Positions 10,827-23,330 of a stretch of DNA of 64,000 bases are shown piece after piece. The DNA lies in assembly GCA_030180135.1 (NCBI GenBank), contig CM058237.1, positions 39,639,126-39,703,125 on the forward strand. Reading direction: 5' to 3'. Both the position numbers and the translations under genes were made by a program. Positions within the stretch are counted from its first letter, which is position 1, and each line of letters opens with the position of its first letter. Below the pieces are notes generated by a model that had not been told where the DNA came from, did not search any database, and saw nothing but the letters and a program-made list of their open reading frames with translations. This DNA is from Orychophragmus violaceus. Lineage: Eukaryota; Streptophyta; Magnoliopsida; Brassicales; Brassicaceae.

Positions 10827-11750
10827 AGATCTAAACGTTTGTAGATCTGCTCCGTGCTTCCGTATCGTCTCTCTCTCTCGTTCGATCTTTCGCCGAATCT
10901 CAGATCTAAGCTAAGGTGTAGACCGGTCGTCATATCTACCTTATACTATCTAAATATCGGGACGTGAGTCCATTGTTAATATCGTCTTACATAGGTAGTG
11001 TAGATCTAGCGGATGATTTGTGTTGATGCGAACGAAAGCACAAAGAAACTAGGATATCACTTAAACTGAAATCGTTGATTGTGTGTGATGGATATGTGTA
11101 AAGTAGTTTATGTATGTAATTGTGTGGAGGGTGCGTATACGGCGATTCGTACGTGTCCTTTCTCGTCCGGAGGGGGTGTGACGAGCCCGCCACGTTGTGG
11201 TGCATTGAGGCACGTTTGAGGGGCTTCGGGCCGTATGTGTTCAAGAGTGTGGGAGCTTCGTGCTTGTGACTGCATGAATGGACGTTAGACTGTTTGAGGG
11301 CCTTCGAGCGTTGGGTGCAAGGTGTTTTTAGCCTTGGACTTGTTTCTTGATGTTGTGCTAGTTTAAGATGAGATAGCGGGTTAGTAGAGCTTGCACTCAC
11401 TTAAAAATTTTGTTGAATCAATTACTCATGCCTCCTTCTCTTTTGTTTTTCAGGTAATTCTAGAGAGTTGCAGGGGTACACAGTCGGGTATGGTGCTACG
11501 TTTTGGGATTCGTGATATTTTCAGAGTTTCTTTCTTTATTTACTCTTTATGAACTTCTTTGGAATTACGCTGAGTTTGGATGGTTTTGGTTACTTTTTTG
11601 TAAGACTCGGGTTTTAACTTTAATAAAGTAAACCGTTTGGAATTAAGTGTTGGATTTTTCGGTTAATGACTTTGTTTCATGTGTTGTAGAAAATGGCTTG
11701 AGAAGCCGAGAGGTCGTTTGCTAGATCGGACGAGACGAGTGTTACAATTT

Positions 11751-11763
11751 TGTTATCATAACC
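11751..11763 (+). other. Degraded primer-binding site (initiator tRNA-Met type)
   Basis: TGTTATCATAACC matches TGGTATCAGAGCC at 10 of 13 positions and stands 4 bp after the LTR end. Chromoviruses normally use this primer. Confidence 0.55.
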
Positions 11764-11961
11764 AAGTTAAGTCTAGTCGGTCCTATCCGGCTAGGTAGGG
11801 TAGTAGTAGTGTATTTATATGCGGATTTCAACGTGGTTTTCAAATCGGTTTCCAATGCTTTTTCTAGAAGCACCACCCAGATCGACCTCCTAATATACTC
11901 GCCGGTAAGTGAGTTCAGTTTCAAATGCCGTATGACTCACTCGTCCTTCTTCTGTAACAGG

Positions 11962-14200
11962 ATGCCGCCCAAGAAAAACAAAACCGTACCAGCCTGCCGT
12001 AACACTAGAGCCGCGTCTCGAACCACCTCAACAGGCAATTCTACCAGTGTGAATGGAAGTTAGGATGGAGATGCCGAGAATCTAGCAGGAGCAGTCTTGG
12101 GTGTTGGACATGTAGCTGTGGATGCCGCTCTTCGGCAAGAGTTGCTAGCCTTCCGTGAGGAAAACTTAGGAGTTGCTGAAGCTGCAGGAGGTGCCTCATT
12201 AGCAGCATCTGGTGTCGCAGAAGCTGCGGGAGCCGCAGTTGGAGCTGCAGGCGTTGCAAGAGCTCCAGGAGTTGTGTTGGGAAATGAAAATTTGGCAACA
12301 AATGCCGCAGGAGCAGCCGGGAACGCAGTAGGTGGAGCAGACCATGTTGCTGGAGGAGTAAGATTCATTCCTATGGGATTTGGAGTTACTCAGCCTCCAC
12401 CGGTAGTGGTTCAGCAGCCACCACCACCACCACCACCTCAGGTGCCAGTAGTCGTGCAAGGGATGTCCTATTGGAGCATGATGAAGCATCTTCGGGATAT
12501 GCAAATGGAGCATTTTGCCGGTGAAACATATGCCATTTCTGTAGATAATTGGAGGAGGAAGTTGGAGCGGAATTTGGATACCGCTAGGTGTCAGGTGGAG
12601 TTTTGTGTGGAGTTAGCAGCCCACTACCTAAAGGATGATGCGTTGGTTTGGTGGGAAGGAGTAGTGGAGAGAACGCAAGGGCTCTAGATGCTGACTTGGG
12701 CAGAATTCCAGGAAGCGTTCAATCAAAAGTACTTTCTGCAAGAAATCATGGATAAGATGGAAGGAGAATTCCATAACCTTCGCTAGGGAAGCAAGTTATG
12801 GAAAAGAGTTCAATCATCTCAGGAGGTTTGCAGGTCGATACTTGAGCGAGTGGGAGCTGATCCGTGGATTCCTCGGTGGATTAAAGATTGAATTCAAGAA
12901 TCGTTGTAAGATGAAGGACTACTTCGATATCCACGACTTGACTGATAAGGCAGAAGATGCAGAGATTGGGTGGGAAAGAGGAGCAAAAGGAATCCAGGAA
13001 TGTGCAGAGCGGGGCACCAAGACAAACTGGGAGACCACGAACGCTGCCATTTTGGCTGCTCACGGAACATGCTTTAGGTGCAGGCAGCCAGGTCATCTCC
13101 TGAGGGACTGTCTGATAGGAGTCACATGCTTCCAGTGTGGACGTGAGGGGCACATAGCGAGGGATTTCCCGAACCGAGCAGAAGGAGCAGGAGTAGGAGC
13201 TGGGGTGTTTCCGTTACCGCCACCACCACCGAGGGGTCTCGTGTGTTTGTCGCGGGGAATCATGAAGGAGATGAACCGATCACTGGTATGTATTTCTGCC
13301 TTCTTGCGTGAATTCTTGTGGAGTCGTATTAGTCAAAGTTTAGTAGCTTAGTCTTAGCAAACCGTGTAGGATCGGTTGTGGTTGGGGGAGTAGCTCCCCA
13401 CACCTTGTTTGACACGGGAGCTATGCATAGTTTTGTGAGCCCAAGGCTATAAAGCTGATGGACCTTCAAGGGCAGGTTTGTAGAGGGAGTCATGAGAGTC
13501 GAGACCGCTGGGTTAGAGAAAGTAGCGACTACGAGAATCTTCGAGGGGATCCTAGTAACGTTGGCCGGAGTAGACTTACTAGTGGACCTGACGAAGATGG
13601 AGTTTGGTCGTTATGAAGTCATCTTAGGGATGGATTGGTTGGTTCAGCACCAGGTCGTAACGGATTGCGCCAAGGCGACCGTCTCTATTCCTTGCGGAGA
13701 GGGGAAGATCGTTTTCAAGGGAATGAAAACGCGGACAGTAATATCGATCATATCCACAATGCAATCATAAGTGTTGATCAGCAAGGGAAATGAGACGTTC
13801 CTAGCAACCATCTCGATGACCAAGGAAGAGGAAGCTCCAAGCTTGGGCACTATTCCCGTAGCTACGGAGTACGAGGATATATTCGCACCATTGAAAGGAC
13901 CACCACCGAAAAATAATTATGCATTTACGATACAGCTGGAGCCCGGGACGGCGCCTTTGTCAAAGGCGCCCTATAGTTTGGCACCCGCAGAGATGGCTGA
14001 ACTGAAAGAGAAATTGGAAGATCTCGTGGATAAAGGATTCTCTCGACCAAGCAGTTTGCCGTGGGGAACACCTGTTATGTTTGTTAAGAAGGACGGAAGT
14101 TTTAGACTCTGTATCGACTACCGAGGCCTGAACAAGGTAACCATCAAGAACAAGTACCCGCTGCCAAGGATCGATGAGAACTTGAAACAATTCAAGTTTC
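11962..14200 (+). pseudogene. Chromovirus gag-protease-RT (start), broken
   Basis: Starts MPPKKNKT. In-frame TAG codons stand at 12061 and 12685, and a frameshift lies near 12790-12840. Gag has the retrotransposon domain with DALVWWEG. Two zinc knuckles follow at about 13070-13170. The first is complete (CFRCRQPGHLLRDC). In the second the last Cys is Phe (CFQCGREGHIARDF). The protease frame carries LFDTGAMHSFV with the DTG catalytic triad (about 13405-13440), then a TAA. A later frame has EVILGMDWL, typical of the protease-RT linker. RT begins with KAPYSLAPAEMAEL and FRLCIDYRGLNKVTIKNKYP and stops at about 14195, before any catalytic YMDD block. The missing part was cut off by the sequence at 14200-16098. 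Lineage (Tekay/Del group) is inferred from gag and LTR style. Confidence 0.85.
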
Positions 14201-14915
14201 CGCTAGTAACAAGGTTATTTCTAAACTTAATATGACTAAATTTAACTGTCAAAGTTCTAGTATGATGCACTTGTTTCTGGACCAGAATGTTAGTATAAGG
14301 TTAAGCACAAAGGGAAAAAAGGATCAATACTCATGTAGCGATCTGCAAGAAAACAAAAGACAGGACATTGCTCCCTTCTCCACAATTGAAGAGGCCCAAA
14401 CTGAAACTCTTCTCTCTGTTTATGACACTCCCATGACTGTTTTAACGCACTTGATCTTGCCCAAAAATGTCAAAACAAATGTAGACAACAAGGAGTAACT
14501 CTCAGACCAGAAGCAAGCATCAACAACTCAGGACGAGTTCAATGATCAGAAGCAATATCCAGAGCTCCTGTTGCATAAACTAGTCACCAAATAATATGAG
14601 ATAGTCACCAACACTATTCTGATCAAAGAACAGCCACCGGATCAAGGGCAAACCGAAGAAGGCTCAAACACCTTCTTCCTCGAGGAGTCAAAACAAGCAT
14701 CCATTCTCAGCATGATGAGCTTTCTACTGATTAACAAACAACAACAATATGCAGAAATTTCACCAAAACCACCAGATGATCATCATCAACAAGCTAACAC
14801 CCGAGGTAATTTCCTAAACCCTCAAAAACTTTGTTGTACTAACTTGACTTATCAATATGTAGGTAAACAAGTTTCGAGGACAAAACTTTTTGAAGAGAGA
14901 GAGAGAGAGAGAGTA
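14200..14915 (+). other. Internal 3' region of a different LTR element, Gln-rich
   Basis: The sequence changes abruptly at about 14195 inside the chromovirus RT. What follows has broken frames (14232-14498, 14712-14918) rich in Gln, Glu, Lys and Asn without a recognisable domain. It ends in TTTCGAGGACAAAACTTTTT, the block that usually precedes the polypurine tract in chromovirus-like elements, and then a GA run. I read it as the 3' part of the element whose LTR starts at 14916. Confidence 0.5.
14894..14913 (+). other. GA-run polypurine tract
   Basis: An alternating GA run directly upstream of the LTR start at 14916. It is both a microsatellite and, by position, the plus-strand primer of this element. 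Confidence 0.55.
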
Positions 14916-16098
14916 TGATATAGGCATCAGAACTAAACAAGATCTGGAGTTAACCATTGACGCAGCCATCAAACCAATCACCAACCATGGTGCTAGCTAC
15001 AACCACGTAAGGCGACCAGAAAGGACCCATGTGCCTTGTTCAGCACAAATAAAGTCCAAGATAAACTGGTCCAGCCCAACGACCACTTGGATTAAGCTCT
15101 TACTTCATATAGAGAACTCCTCGAAGTTGAATCAGTCCATTCGAAGTTCAGAGAAAGAAGTTATTCAATTTTCAAATCAAATGACCGGTATCAGACCTAC
15201 ATACGCGCCTAGGACAGAGTTCATCTTACACAGCTCTAGTCAAAAACGATCTCGACCCAGGACCACTTGGAGAATATTATTGGGTCTCATATGGTTCCAA
15301 CAAGCCCAAGAAGTAGACAAATTTCCATCAGAGTCTCAAGATATAACCCATTCCCCAAAACAGCTCTACTTGGTTCTATTTAAGGTAAGTTCTAGATCAA
15401 ATTGGTTTAGGAGTATCCAGAATTATTTGTGGCGACCAGGAGAACTTATTAATCAATCAGAGACTCTAGAATGTGCTCCCAGCTGCCCCAGAACATAGAG
15501 GATTATGAAAAAATATCAGGGACACAACTTGTCTTATTTGGACCCTATTCATACTCTGATTGCTTAACGGGTATATTCTTTGTGGGGAAACAAATCAGAT
15601 ATTCAAGAAAGGAATATATGCATAATCATATCACTGGAATATAAGGAAGTGAAGGATGTCCAATCTGGCCAAAAAGAAATCATTCTCCAACGGCTACTTT
15701 ATTAATTTGTATCATTTGTTTTCCTTTACTAGCTTTTTTGATCGTTTGTATGAGCATTATATAAGCTCTTTTAGTCATTCATTTTTAGACACCCTGTCTT
15801 CTAAATAAACGTATTACTTAGTTTACAAAAATTGTCTTTGTGTCTTTTTCTCATTAGAGTTTTAGGTGGATTCATTTACTCTTGTGTTCTTGTCTTTAGA
15901 GTCTAGTGTGGAATCATTATTCTCTATTGATTTTCGGATTAAGAACTTGTGGAATCAAGCCTCTCAATTTGTGTGTGATTGTGGAATCAATCACAAGACT
16001 CCATCACCATCTCTATCAATGGCCACCTTTCGCAACAAAGCTTAATATCTCTTGATTATCTTTTGACATTAAGTTTGGTGGATTCCAATCTTATATCA
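14916..16098 (+). repeat. 3' LTR of an LTR retrotransposon (1183 bp)
   Basis: Bounded by TGATATAGGC and CTTATATCA, giving TGATATA/TATATCA inverted ends. A TATA box (TTATATAAGC, about 15757-15766) is followed by a transcript-leader-like region. No second copy occurs in the window and I could not find a target duplication, so the element is truncated on its 5' side. A 202-codon open frame across 14890-15498 lies in this LTR and is not treated as a gene. Confidence 0.7.
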
Positions 16099-16870
16099 AT
16101 GTCTCCAATCTACAATCTACCGTCCGACTCTCCACGCTAATTTTCACTTCCGATTTCCTCCTATTTCTTCTCTGCAAAACCTAGACGATGGCTTCCAACA
16201 GAACCCTTCCAACTTTCACCATCTCCTCTGAATCTGTGCCGTCTCCGTAACCACCAAGTATGCCATCGTCGAGTTCTTTGCTGACTTGTCAGTTCTCCGC
16301 TTTCCGAAACCCCAATCATTCTAACTCATCTGAATTTGATAGGTAATTCTTTTTTTTTCTTCCATCAAATCGTCTATTTGGATCAGACTCCTCTATTATT
16401 TTGGCTATTTAGGGATGGGGATGATAACATGTTGGATGAGGATCCTCTGGTTAGATTTGGTGCACATGAACCTGTGAAATTTCGCTTCCTAGGATTGCAA
16501 GTCTTTCACAATTTTGTTTTGTAACTCAATAGATTTTGTAACTCAAATGGTTCTCTTAACTCTTATTTATATTCAGAATAGACCTTACATGAGCAGGTAT
16601 CAATTGCAGTAATGGACTGCCAATGCCTTAATGTCGCACAGGTATGTATACTTTCTTCTTTCAGCTTGTGAAGAGATCGCTATGTTACAATGAGGTCAAG
16701 TTTTTGGATTTGTTCTGTTTGCAGAACTTTATTAAGGCTTTGCAGAAACAATTCCCTGAGAGCCAAAGGGTTGGTAATTATATAGAGAGTGATCAATTGA
16801 ACAATATCATCCTTCTATAAGCTTTTTAGAACAAATGTTTTGATAAAATAGGCCCTTGAGCATGAATGTA
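16099..16870 (+). pseudogene. Exon-like fragments of an unrecognised gene
   Basis: An ATG at 16188 opens MASNRTLPTFTISSESVPSP and then stops. Ser/Pro-rich sequence continues in another frame to a donor-like GATAG/GTAATT near 16341. Further exon-like pieces end at GTCGCACAG/GTATG (about 16640) and start at TTTGCAG/AACTTT (about 16724), encoding an ALQKQFPESQR-like stretch. Spacing and splice-like borders suggest a disrupted or captured gene next to the CACTA end at 17181. I do not recognise the product. Confidence 0.3.
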
Positions 16871-17181
16871 AACACTCATATGTTTATTTTACTGACCAGT
16901 TTTTTTTCTACTTGGCATTTGGAGGAAAGCTAAATCCAATTGATACAAAAGTATATAATAATAATAATTTAATAAGGCTTGACTCAGCTCGGCATGGATA
17001 CAACATAGCAAGTTTAAATCAACGCTATTATATTAGCCATGTAACATAGCGCGACATAAATGCTATAATATGTGACCACCCTAAGATATCTCCTCATGTC
17101 ATACCGTTTATGGAAACAGTATCTATTACCTATTATGGCGCTTATTATGTGCTATCATCAATATACATATTTTTTGTAGTG
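16871..17181. mobile_element. CACTA element end (GCGCTAT family)
   Basis: Ends TTTTTTGTAGTG at 17181. Copies of a CGCTAT/GCGC-type motif at about 17020-17150 look like degenerate subterminal repeats, related to those at 420-545. The left limit is unknown. The exon-like fragments at 16099-16870 may be inside this element. Confidence 0.55.
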
Positions 17182-18249
17182 GCAGACTCAAGTTACTCAA
17201 TATATATTTCTATTCTAATCAAGATAAGCAAATAGATGTAAAAGTAAATGATCAAGCAAGCGACAGTGTGCAAACAGATTGGAGAAAATGCTTACTCATG
17301 AAATTTCTCAAGAAATCAGAATTACAAGAAAATCAATCAGTCATGATTCAAATAAACAATATTCTAGAATTCAAAACACAATGATAAAGTAAACCAACTT
17401 TCGCTACGAAAACGATATGTGTCTAACAACATAGAATTTCAAATTTCATTGCAAATTTAAGTAATTAAACATGCATTAAATCAAGTTTGATATGTTCACA
17501 AAATTCCTAAACAAAATTTCTTTGCGAATAGTTATATTGCTCACCTAAATTTATTTCTAACTAGTTAACCAACTCTCATTGTGAGAATCAGCATATGATC
17601 TTAATTATAGATGGCCATTCTAGATCAAACAGTAAGAACAACTTAAGATGAAAAAGTAGAAGTTAGGATCCTTAACTAATCAGTAAACTCAACAATTCAT
17701 AAAATCCATTTGGAAAACCCTCAACCTAACTAGAAACTACTCAAACATGATCAATGAAACAAAACTCATAGATTAAATTGATTGAAAAAGAATCTGCAAA
17801 GAAACAAAAGGGGTTCAAATTCTTCTCTATGGAGTCTTAGAATTGTCTCCCCAAAAGCTTTGAAACTAATCTTTCTCAAAAACCAAAAACCACATAAAAT
17901 ATAGCTTAAATAATGGCTTAACCCTAATTATAGTGTAAAACACAATTTTGGGATAGATTGTAAATAAGAGACATTTATGAATCATTCTTGTAAATCTTCA
18001 CTATTTTCGTCTTATTTTGTATCGACCGACACAGATGATGCGTGTCAACCGATACCTGTCCAGAAATCGGGTTCTGACTTGAACTTTTCAACATCTTACT
18101 TAGCTTTGCTCCAAATGCTCCCAAAATCTTCAATGTAGTCAATCTCTTACCTAAACCTAAAAAGACTCCGAAATACTCCAAAAATACTAAATATACTCAA
18201 TATAGAAGACATACAACATTTTTAAATATCTGAAAACTATGATATATCA
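17182..18249 (-). repeat. Athila-B 3' LTR, truncated at its distal end
   Basis: The right end TGATATATCA (18240-18249) is the LTR start on the minus strand, the same as in Athila-A and Athila-C. Sequence to the left follows the same order as the Athila-C LTR at 54832-55967 but is cut at 17181 by the CACTA end, so the last 100 or so bases of the LTR are missing. It contains palindrome copies such as the one at about 18019-18034. Confidence 0.75.
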
Positions 18250-19963
18250 ATTCTACCATACTTAACTTGTGTTTTCCCTCAAGCAAAAAGAAAACCAAAA
18301 CCTTAAAAGATGTTTGAAAACATAAACTTATTTTTTTTCCTAGGAACACCTCATCAACCATCACCAAAAGATGACCCCATTAAGTTTCTGCATATGTAGT
18401 TATTCCTCCAAAAATCATTGTTTTCTACAAAGGTTTGACTAAAAACAAACTGACAAAACCTGCTCTAAGAAAACAAAAACAATGTCAGTAACTACCTCTC
18501 ACGGACATAAACAACAATGTCACTATTGTTATCATGCCTGAAGTAGGAAACATAACATAAGGAACCCAAAACGAATCAAGGAAGAAGTAGAACCTTACCT
18601 CACAGAGGGTGTCGACCGACACACATCACTGGTGTAAACGACACAAATATTTGTCGTCACTTCTCCATTGGTTTTTAAGGTATCGAAAGACACCTTGTCT
18701 TGTGATCGACACTGATCGTGATTGATTGTTGTTTTAAATATGAAGTCAAATAAAATAATGTTAGTTGAAACCAAAACGAAAACAAAAGTATACACAAACT
18801 CACTAGTGGGTTGCCTGCAACTAAACACTTGTTTTCAGTCATTAGTTTGGCTATCGTATGAGATTAGACTCTGGGTAGATCCGTTAAAGGCAAAGAATGC
18901 GTATGTGAAAGTCGTCTCATCTAAGGTGGTGTGTAAGCATAGCGATAATGAGAATGAACAAGGAATTTGGGAGGAGCATATGTGGGATTGAAGCTTGGGT
19001 GAGATAGAGTGATTTCCCGCATGATAAGCAATGGGGTCATGATATTTAGGCTTAGGATGTGAATACATTTTTTTTGATGGATATATTTGGAGAGGGATGT
19101 CTAATCTTGCTGCTTATGAGCACTTGTTGATTCTGAAGATGTTTGAGTTCACTCATGTTGAACTAGCATCTTCTCTTCTGCACTATCAAACACTTTCACT
19201 TCACCAATTGGACCTCATTTACCAGAACGATTATGAATGTCTTGACCATTTATGGTATGTCTCCTCAGCTTATCAATATTGAATTTCATAATCTTACCTC
19301 CCAAGTGGAGATCAGTTACACCATGATTCACATCCATCATTGCTCCAACTATAACCATGAATGATTTACCAAGGATAAGAGGATCATTTGGTTCAGCATC
19401 AAACATCAACACCACAAAATATGTGGAAATCAAACATTCTCAATCCTTATGGGAACATCCTCAAGAACTGCTTTTGGATTCCTTGTTGAGAGATCATCTA
19501 AAATTAAGGAGATTCTAGTTGACTTGAAGTCAGTCATTCCCAATTGTACAACCACTGACTGTGACATCAAATTCACATTTAGCCCAAGATCACAAAGATA
19601 TTACTTAAACTGTTTGAGAAGATAAAACTCATGGGCCCGATAGCTTCTCTGGAATCTTGTTTACAAGCACAACACTAACTTGTTTAGAGATCATCGTCAC
19701 ATCTTCTTTAATGGCCACATTCTTTATAACCATCCTCTTCACATACATCCTTATACAAGGAGTAACCCTCAGAACATAAATTAGTTGAATCTCACTTGTC
19801 ATCTTATCCATAATTTCTTTGCATAACATCATCAAGCTCAAGTTTATACTTCTAAGGGAGACCTTGGTTATGTTACCTTGGGCTTGTAGACTCACTTTAT
19901 AGTCCATTTTGGCATCTTAGCATGTTATGGGTTTGAGTCGACCGATATTGGAGGTGTTTTGGT
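18250..19963 (-). pseudogene. Athila-B protease and 3' region, RT to integrase deleted
   Basis: On the minus strand, 19620-19215 encodes a degenerate Athila-type protease: a CDLG active-site-like stretch with NVNLMSQS, then LGMTDFKSTRISLI, VLEDVPIRI and EPNDPLILGKSF. These match the Athila-A protease. Downstream (lower coordinates) the conserved AGTGGGTTGCCTGC block at about 18805 marks the position just after integrase in A and C. RT, RNase H and integrase should lie between them but only about 400 bp separate the two landmarks. There is no ORF-1-like region. The element is split at 19963 by the outer CACTA, and its gag resumes at 52523. Confidence 0.75.
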
Positions 19964-20520
19964 CACTACAAGAAAACTGGCTTATAGCCACGGCAAAATT
20001 CGTGGCTATAAGCCATTTTGTATGGCTATTTGACCCATAGCCACGAAAACTGATTTGTGGGTTTGGGCTCGTGGCTATCCGCAGAAACCCTTCCACGGAC
20101 TAGCTACAAATATCTACGACATGGGTTTGTGGCTATAATTGCTATGAATGTCCACAACACAAATCGTAGATAATGCAACGATTTAGCCACGACCATATTC
20201 ATAGCTATATCCATGATTAGCCAGGAACAAGTCGTGGCTATAGAGCCACAAATAGCGACAACTTAATTCGTAGATATTGCCACGACTTAGCAACAAAAGT
20301 TTTCCTTGCTTTATCCACGTTTTAGCCACGAACTGGTCGTAGCTATTGTATCCACGAATAGCCACAAATATAGTTCATAGATATTGCCACGAAAATAGCC
20401 ACAATAATTTTGTGGCCATTTCTACGAATAGCGAGGGACCTATCGTGGCTATGGTAGCCACAATAAGCTACAAGTAGCTTTCATATCTATTTTAGCCACA
20501 ACCTATTCGTTGCAATCCAT
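19964..20520. repeat. Outer CACTA left terminal and subterminal repeats
   Basis: The CACTACAAGAAAA terminus is followed by more than 15 copies, in both orientations, of a motif near TAGCCACGA or CGTGGCTA. Such arrays are the binding sites of the CACTA TNPA-type protein. Confidence 0.85.
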
Positions 20521-20786
20521 GGCCTTGTTTATATGGTTTGCAAAAAAAAAAAAATATTTCAAATTCTAATTACTATTCATTTGAATTCTAAACAAATTTG
20601 TACCAAAATTTAAACCACATTAATTACAAAATCAAAGGTCATACAATACACTACATTAGAATTACTTATCAGACAAGTCATATATTAGTTTTTATATAAC
20701 AAAGCAACATCTAATGTTGCTATTAACCAAAAGGATGAAAATGTTTTTAGGAACTTGAAAGATCTTCCGCCTAGGTCATTCATCTG

Positions 20787-22897
20787 CTAGCTTGACTCTG
20801 AATATAAGCTTGCAGAAACTGAAGCACCATACTCATGAGGGACAACAAGCTCATAGGTTACTGCATCTACACCATTCAGCCTTAATAAGACTGCTAGACT
20901 TTCCGTCAACCCAACTATGTCGTTTTTCATATCAGCATAATTGTCCTCCATCTTGGTCATTCTGTTGTCAATTTCCACTTGCCTCACTAGGAATATAGGC
21001 TCATACTCATCAGCAGTAGCCTGTAGATATTGAAGAGAACCAAGACCATAGACACGGCCTTCTAATTCTTGGCAGACTGCAAAAAAAAAACAATAATCAT
21101 AATCAATTCATCATACCAATACACAACAAAAACCAGAATACTAAGAAGTTCAACAGACCATTCACTAACCATCTATCTATAACCAATTCAGAGATGAATA
21201 ATAATGATTGAAGGCAAGTGCACAAAACCAGAATACTAAGTTTATTAGACCAATGACAAACCAATTCAATGATGCATTTTCGATTCAAAACAAATGGCAA
21301 ACAACAATACTAACCAATTGACAGTTCATATACTCCTAATCCAAAGAAGATCAATGATCCTACCTCAATATAAGCCGCTGTGAGATCTTGTCTATAGGGT
21401 TCAGAAGCGCTTCACCAGATTCTATGCTCGTTTGTCAATGACTGTCCGATGTTTCTTGTTGTGTGTTTTAAGCACCACCGCAGTTAAAGGTGGTGCTACT
21501 CCACCAGCCTCAACAGCCTACGAAATCAGAATATATGTAAGAAAACGCTAAGTAAGATTGAAACAAAAGTATATGTAAAAAGTAATAACCATCTCATGTG
21601 CCACACGGATGTGTGGCTTTTCTCTTGAAGTGTGGCGATGGGAGCCTAACCATCAAGATCTGAAGCAGCGTTCTCTGAGTTGATTTTGCTCCTCTTTTGG
21701 CGAGTAGTTTCCTCCCAAGAATCAAGAATTATGTTCCAGTCTACCAGCCCAATGAAGTCTGGTTTCTTTCCTGGCGTTTTCCTCTTGCTGACCAGGTCGC
21801 TAATGGATAGCATGAGAACTTTTTCCCAAAGTTGATAAACCAAGTTCTTGTGCTTAAGGTCCCAGTTATATTTTTGTTACAACAAAAACAGAAGTACATT
21901 AGTGAAATCGTAATAGACATATATGTTTATTATATTAGTTAAAGTTAGGTCCTTGGTAGAAGTTACAACAAAACACGTCCACCATTCATCCTTCGTCTCT
22001 TGTGGCACCATCGAATAGTTCCACCAAGGTCACAAGAAGTTAGCCTGATATGAAGCCACTATATCCTTACGAATGCAGTCATCTATACCTAACCTATAAC
22101 AAATCCAAACTAAAAGGCAGTATGAAAATAATCCACAGAATATAGACGAACAAACAACAGCTAAGACTAAACAGAATAGACAAACAAAAGTAATCCCATC
22201 AAACTGAAACATAAGCTAAGACTAAAAAATAGAAGACTAAACCAATAGACAAACGAATAGACAAACATAAGTAATACATATACAATTTAGATTACCGAAA
22301 CATAAGCTAAGACTAAACCAATAGTAGACTAAACCAATAGAGAAACATAAGCTAAGACTAAACCAATAGACAAACGTAAGCTAAGACTAAACCAATAGAC
22401 AAACGTAATTAATACATACACAATTTCGATTACCAATTACCAAAACATAACCAATACATACCAACTCGGACAAAATCATACATCAACATATTCATACATC
22501 CACAGATTCATAACATATTAGATTATCAATTCAGACAGATTCATACATCAACATATTCAAACTTATAGAAACGTATGGACTTAGCAGTATAAGATAACCA
22601 ATTAATACAATACATCATCACGACTACATAAGCAAATCGAGAAAAACAAGAACATACTAAGTGGCGGTATTTTTCTTTTATAAACAAGCACAAAATAAAT
22701 CGAGACAAAATCTAGACTTAGCAATATAATATAACCAATCAATAGCCAATATATCACCACATAAGGATCATGGTAGAATCTTACCATAAACCACCGTTTT
22801 ACCTTTCTGGATGAAGAAGAGGGATGTTTTGCCTCTCCTGTGCAGGCATCACCACCGTCAAGCTAGGAAAAGGATGTCGTGTAGAGGCAGAGGTAGA
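20787..22897 (-). pseudogene. TNPA-like transposase gene of the outer CACTA (Transposase_24 family), 3' exons
   Basis: Minus-strand exons resemble the plant Transposase_24 (Ptta/En/Spm) family. From 5' to 3' they are: an exon at 22897-22803 ending at CCAGAAAG/GTAAAA; a stretch near 22050-21960 with NYSMVPQETKDEWW; 21890-21646 with NWDLKHKNLVYQLWEKVL and a Lys/Arg-rich tail; and 21080-20787 with ARVYG-like sequence, ADEYEPIF and a coiled-coil-like QVEIDNRMTKMEDNYADMKN. The N-terminal part of the first coding exon is at 46942-47037, beyond the inner CACTA. The family binds the subterminal repeats, fitting the arrays on each side. Stops between blocks may be introns or decay. I judge it non-functional because it is split. 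Confidence 0.75.
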
Positions 22898-23330
22898 CAC
22901 TACAAGAAAACAACATTTTTGTGGCTGCAACTTGCGACTATATTTGTAGTCGTAACATTTGGCGACTATTAGTGGAAAATATTGCTAGTATTTTGCGGCT
23001 ACAAATATATGGACGTGTATTAGTCGCTAATATACGACTAAAAATTATTGTCGCCAATTAATCGCCGATCTACGACTGATTAACGACCATTGTCGAGAAC
23101 GGAAACATCAGTCGCAAGATAGTCGGTAATATGGCGACTAATTTGTATCTGATATGAAGAGTGGTAGAAAATCGCAAAATGGTCACTATATGGGCGACTA
23201 ATTTGCTACTTTGTGTATAGTAGTAAAAAATTCATTTATTTGTCGCTATCGTTACGACTAATAAGCAACTCATTATTCGTGTCGTAAAGTAGTCGGATGT
23301 GGGTCATATCATATAGTATGATTTAGTAAT
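22898..23330. repeat. Inner CACTA left terminal and subterminal repeats
   Basis: CACTACAAGAAAACA terminus followed by many TAGTCG, GCGACTA and TCGCAA-type motifs in both orientations. Confidence 0.8.

Larger units (their letters stand above)
10459..11746 (+). repeat. Chromovirus LTR, 5' part missing
   Basis: The right end GTGTTACA (11746) stands 4 bp before a primer-binding-like site, and a TATA box with a leader is present. The left limit is uncertain because LINE sequence runs to about 10458. That leaves at most about 110 bp of U3 before the TATA box, so the LTR is probably truncated there. Confidence 0.65.

Noticed and set aside
10340..11400. Antisense frames of 137-143 codons
   Set aside because: They overlap the LINE remnant and LTR leader on the opposite strand and show no known domain.
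12041..12513. Antisense frames opposite chromovirus gag
   Set aside because: Low-complexity Leu/Gln or Ala/Pro sequence mirrored from the repetitive GCAGGAG-rich gag.
14890..15498. 202-codon plus-strand frame
   Set aside because: It starts in the GA tract and lies inside an LTR (14916-16098). Composition and position do not support a gene.
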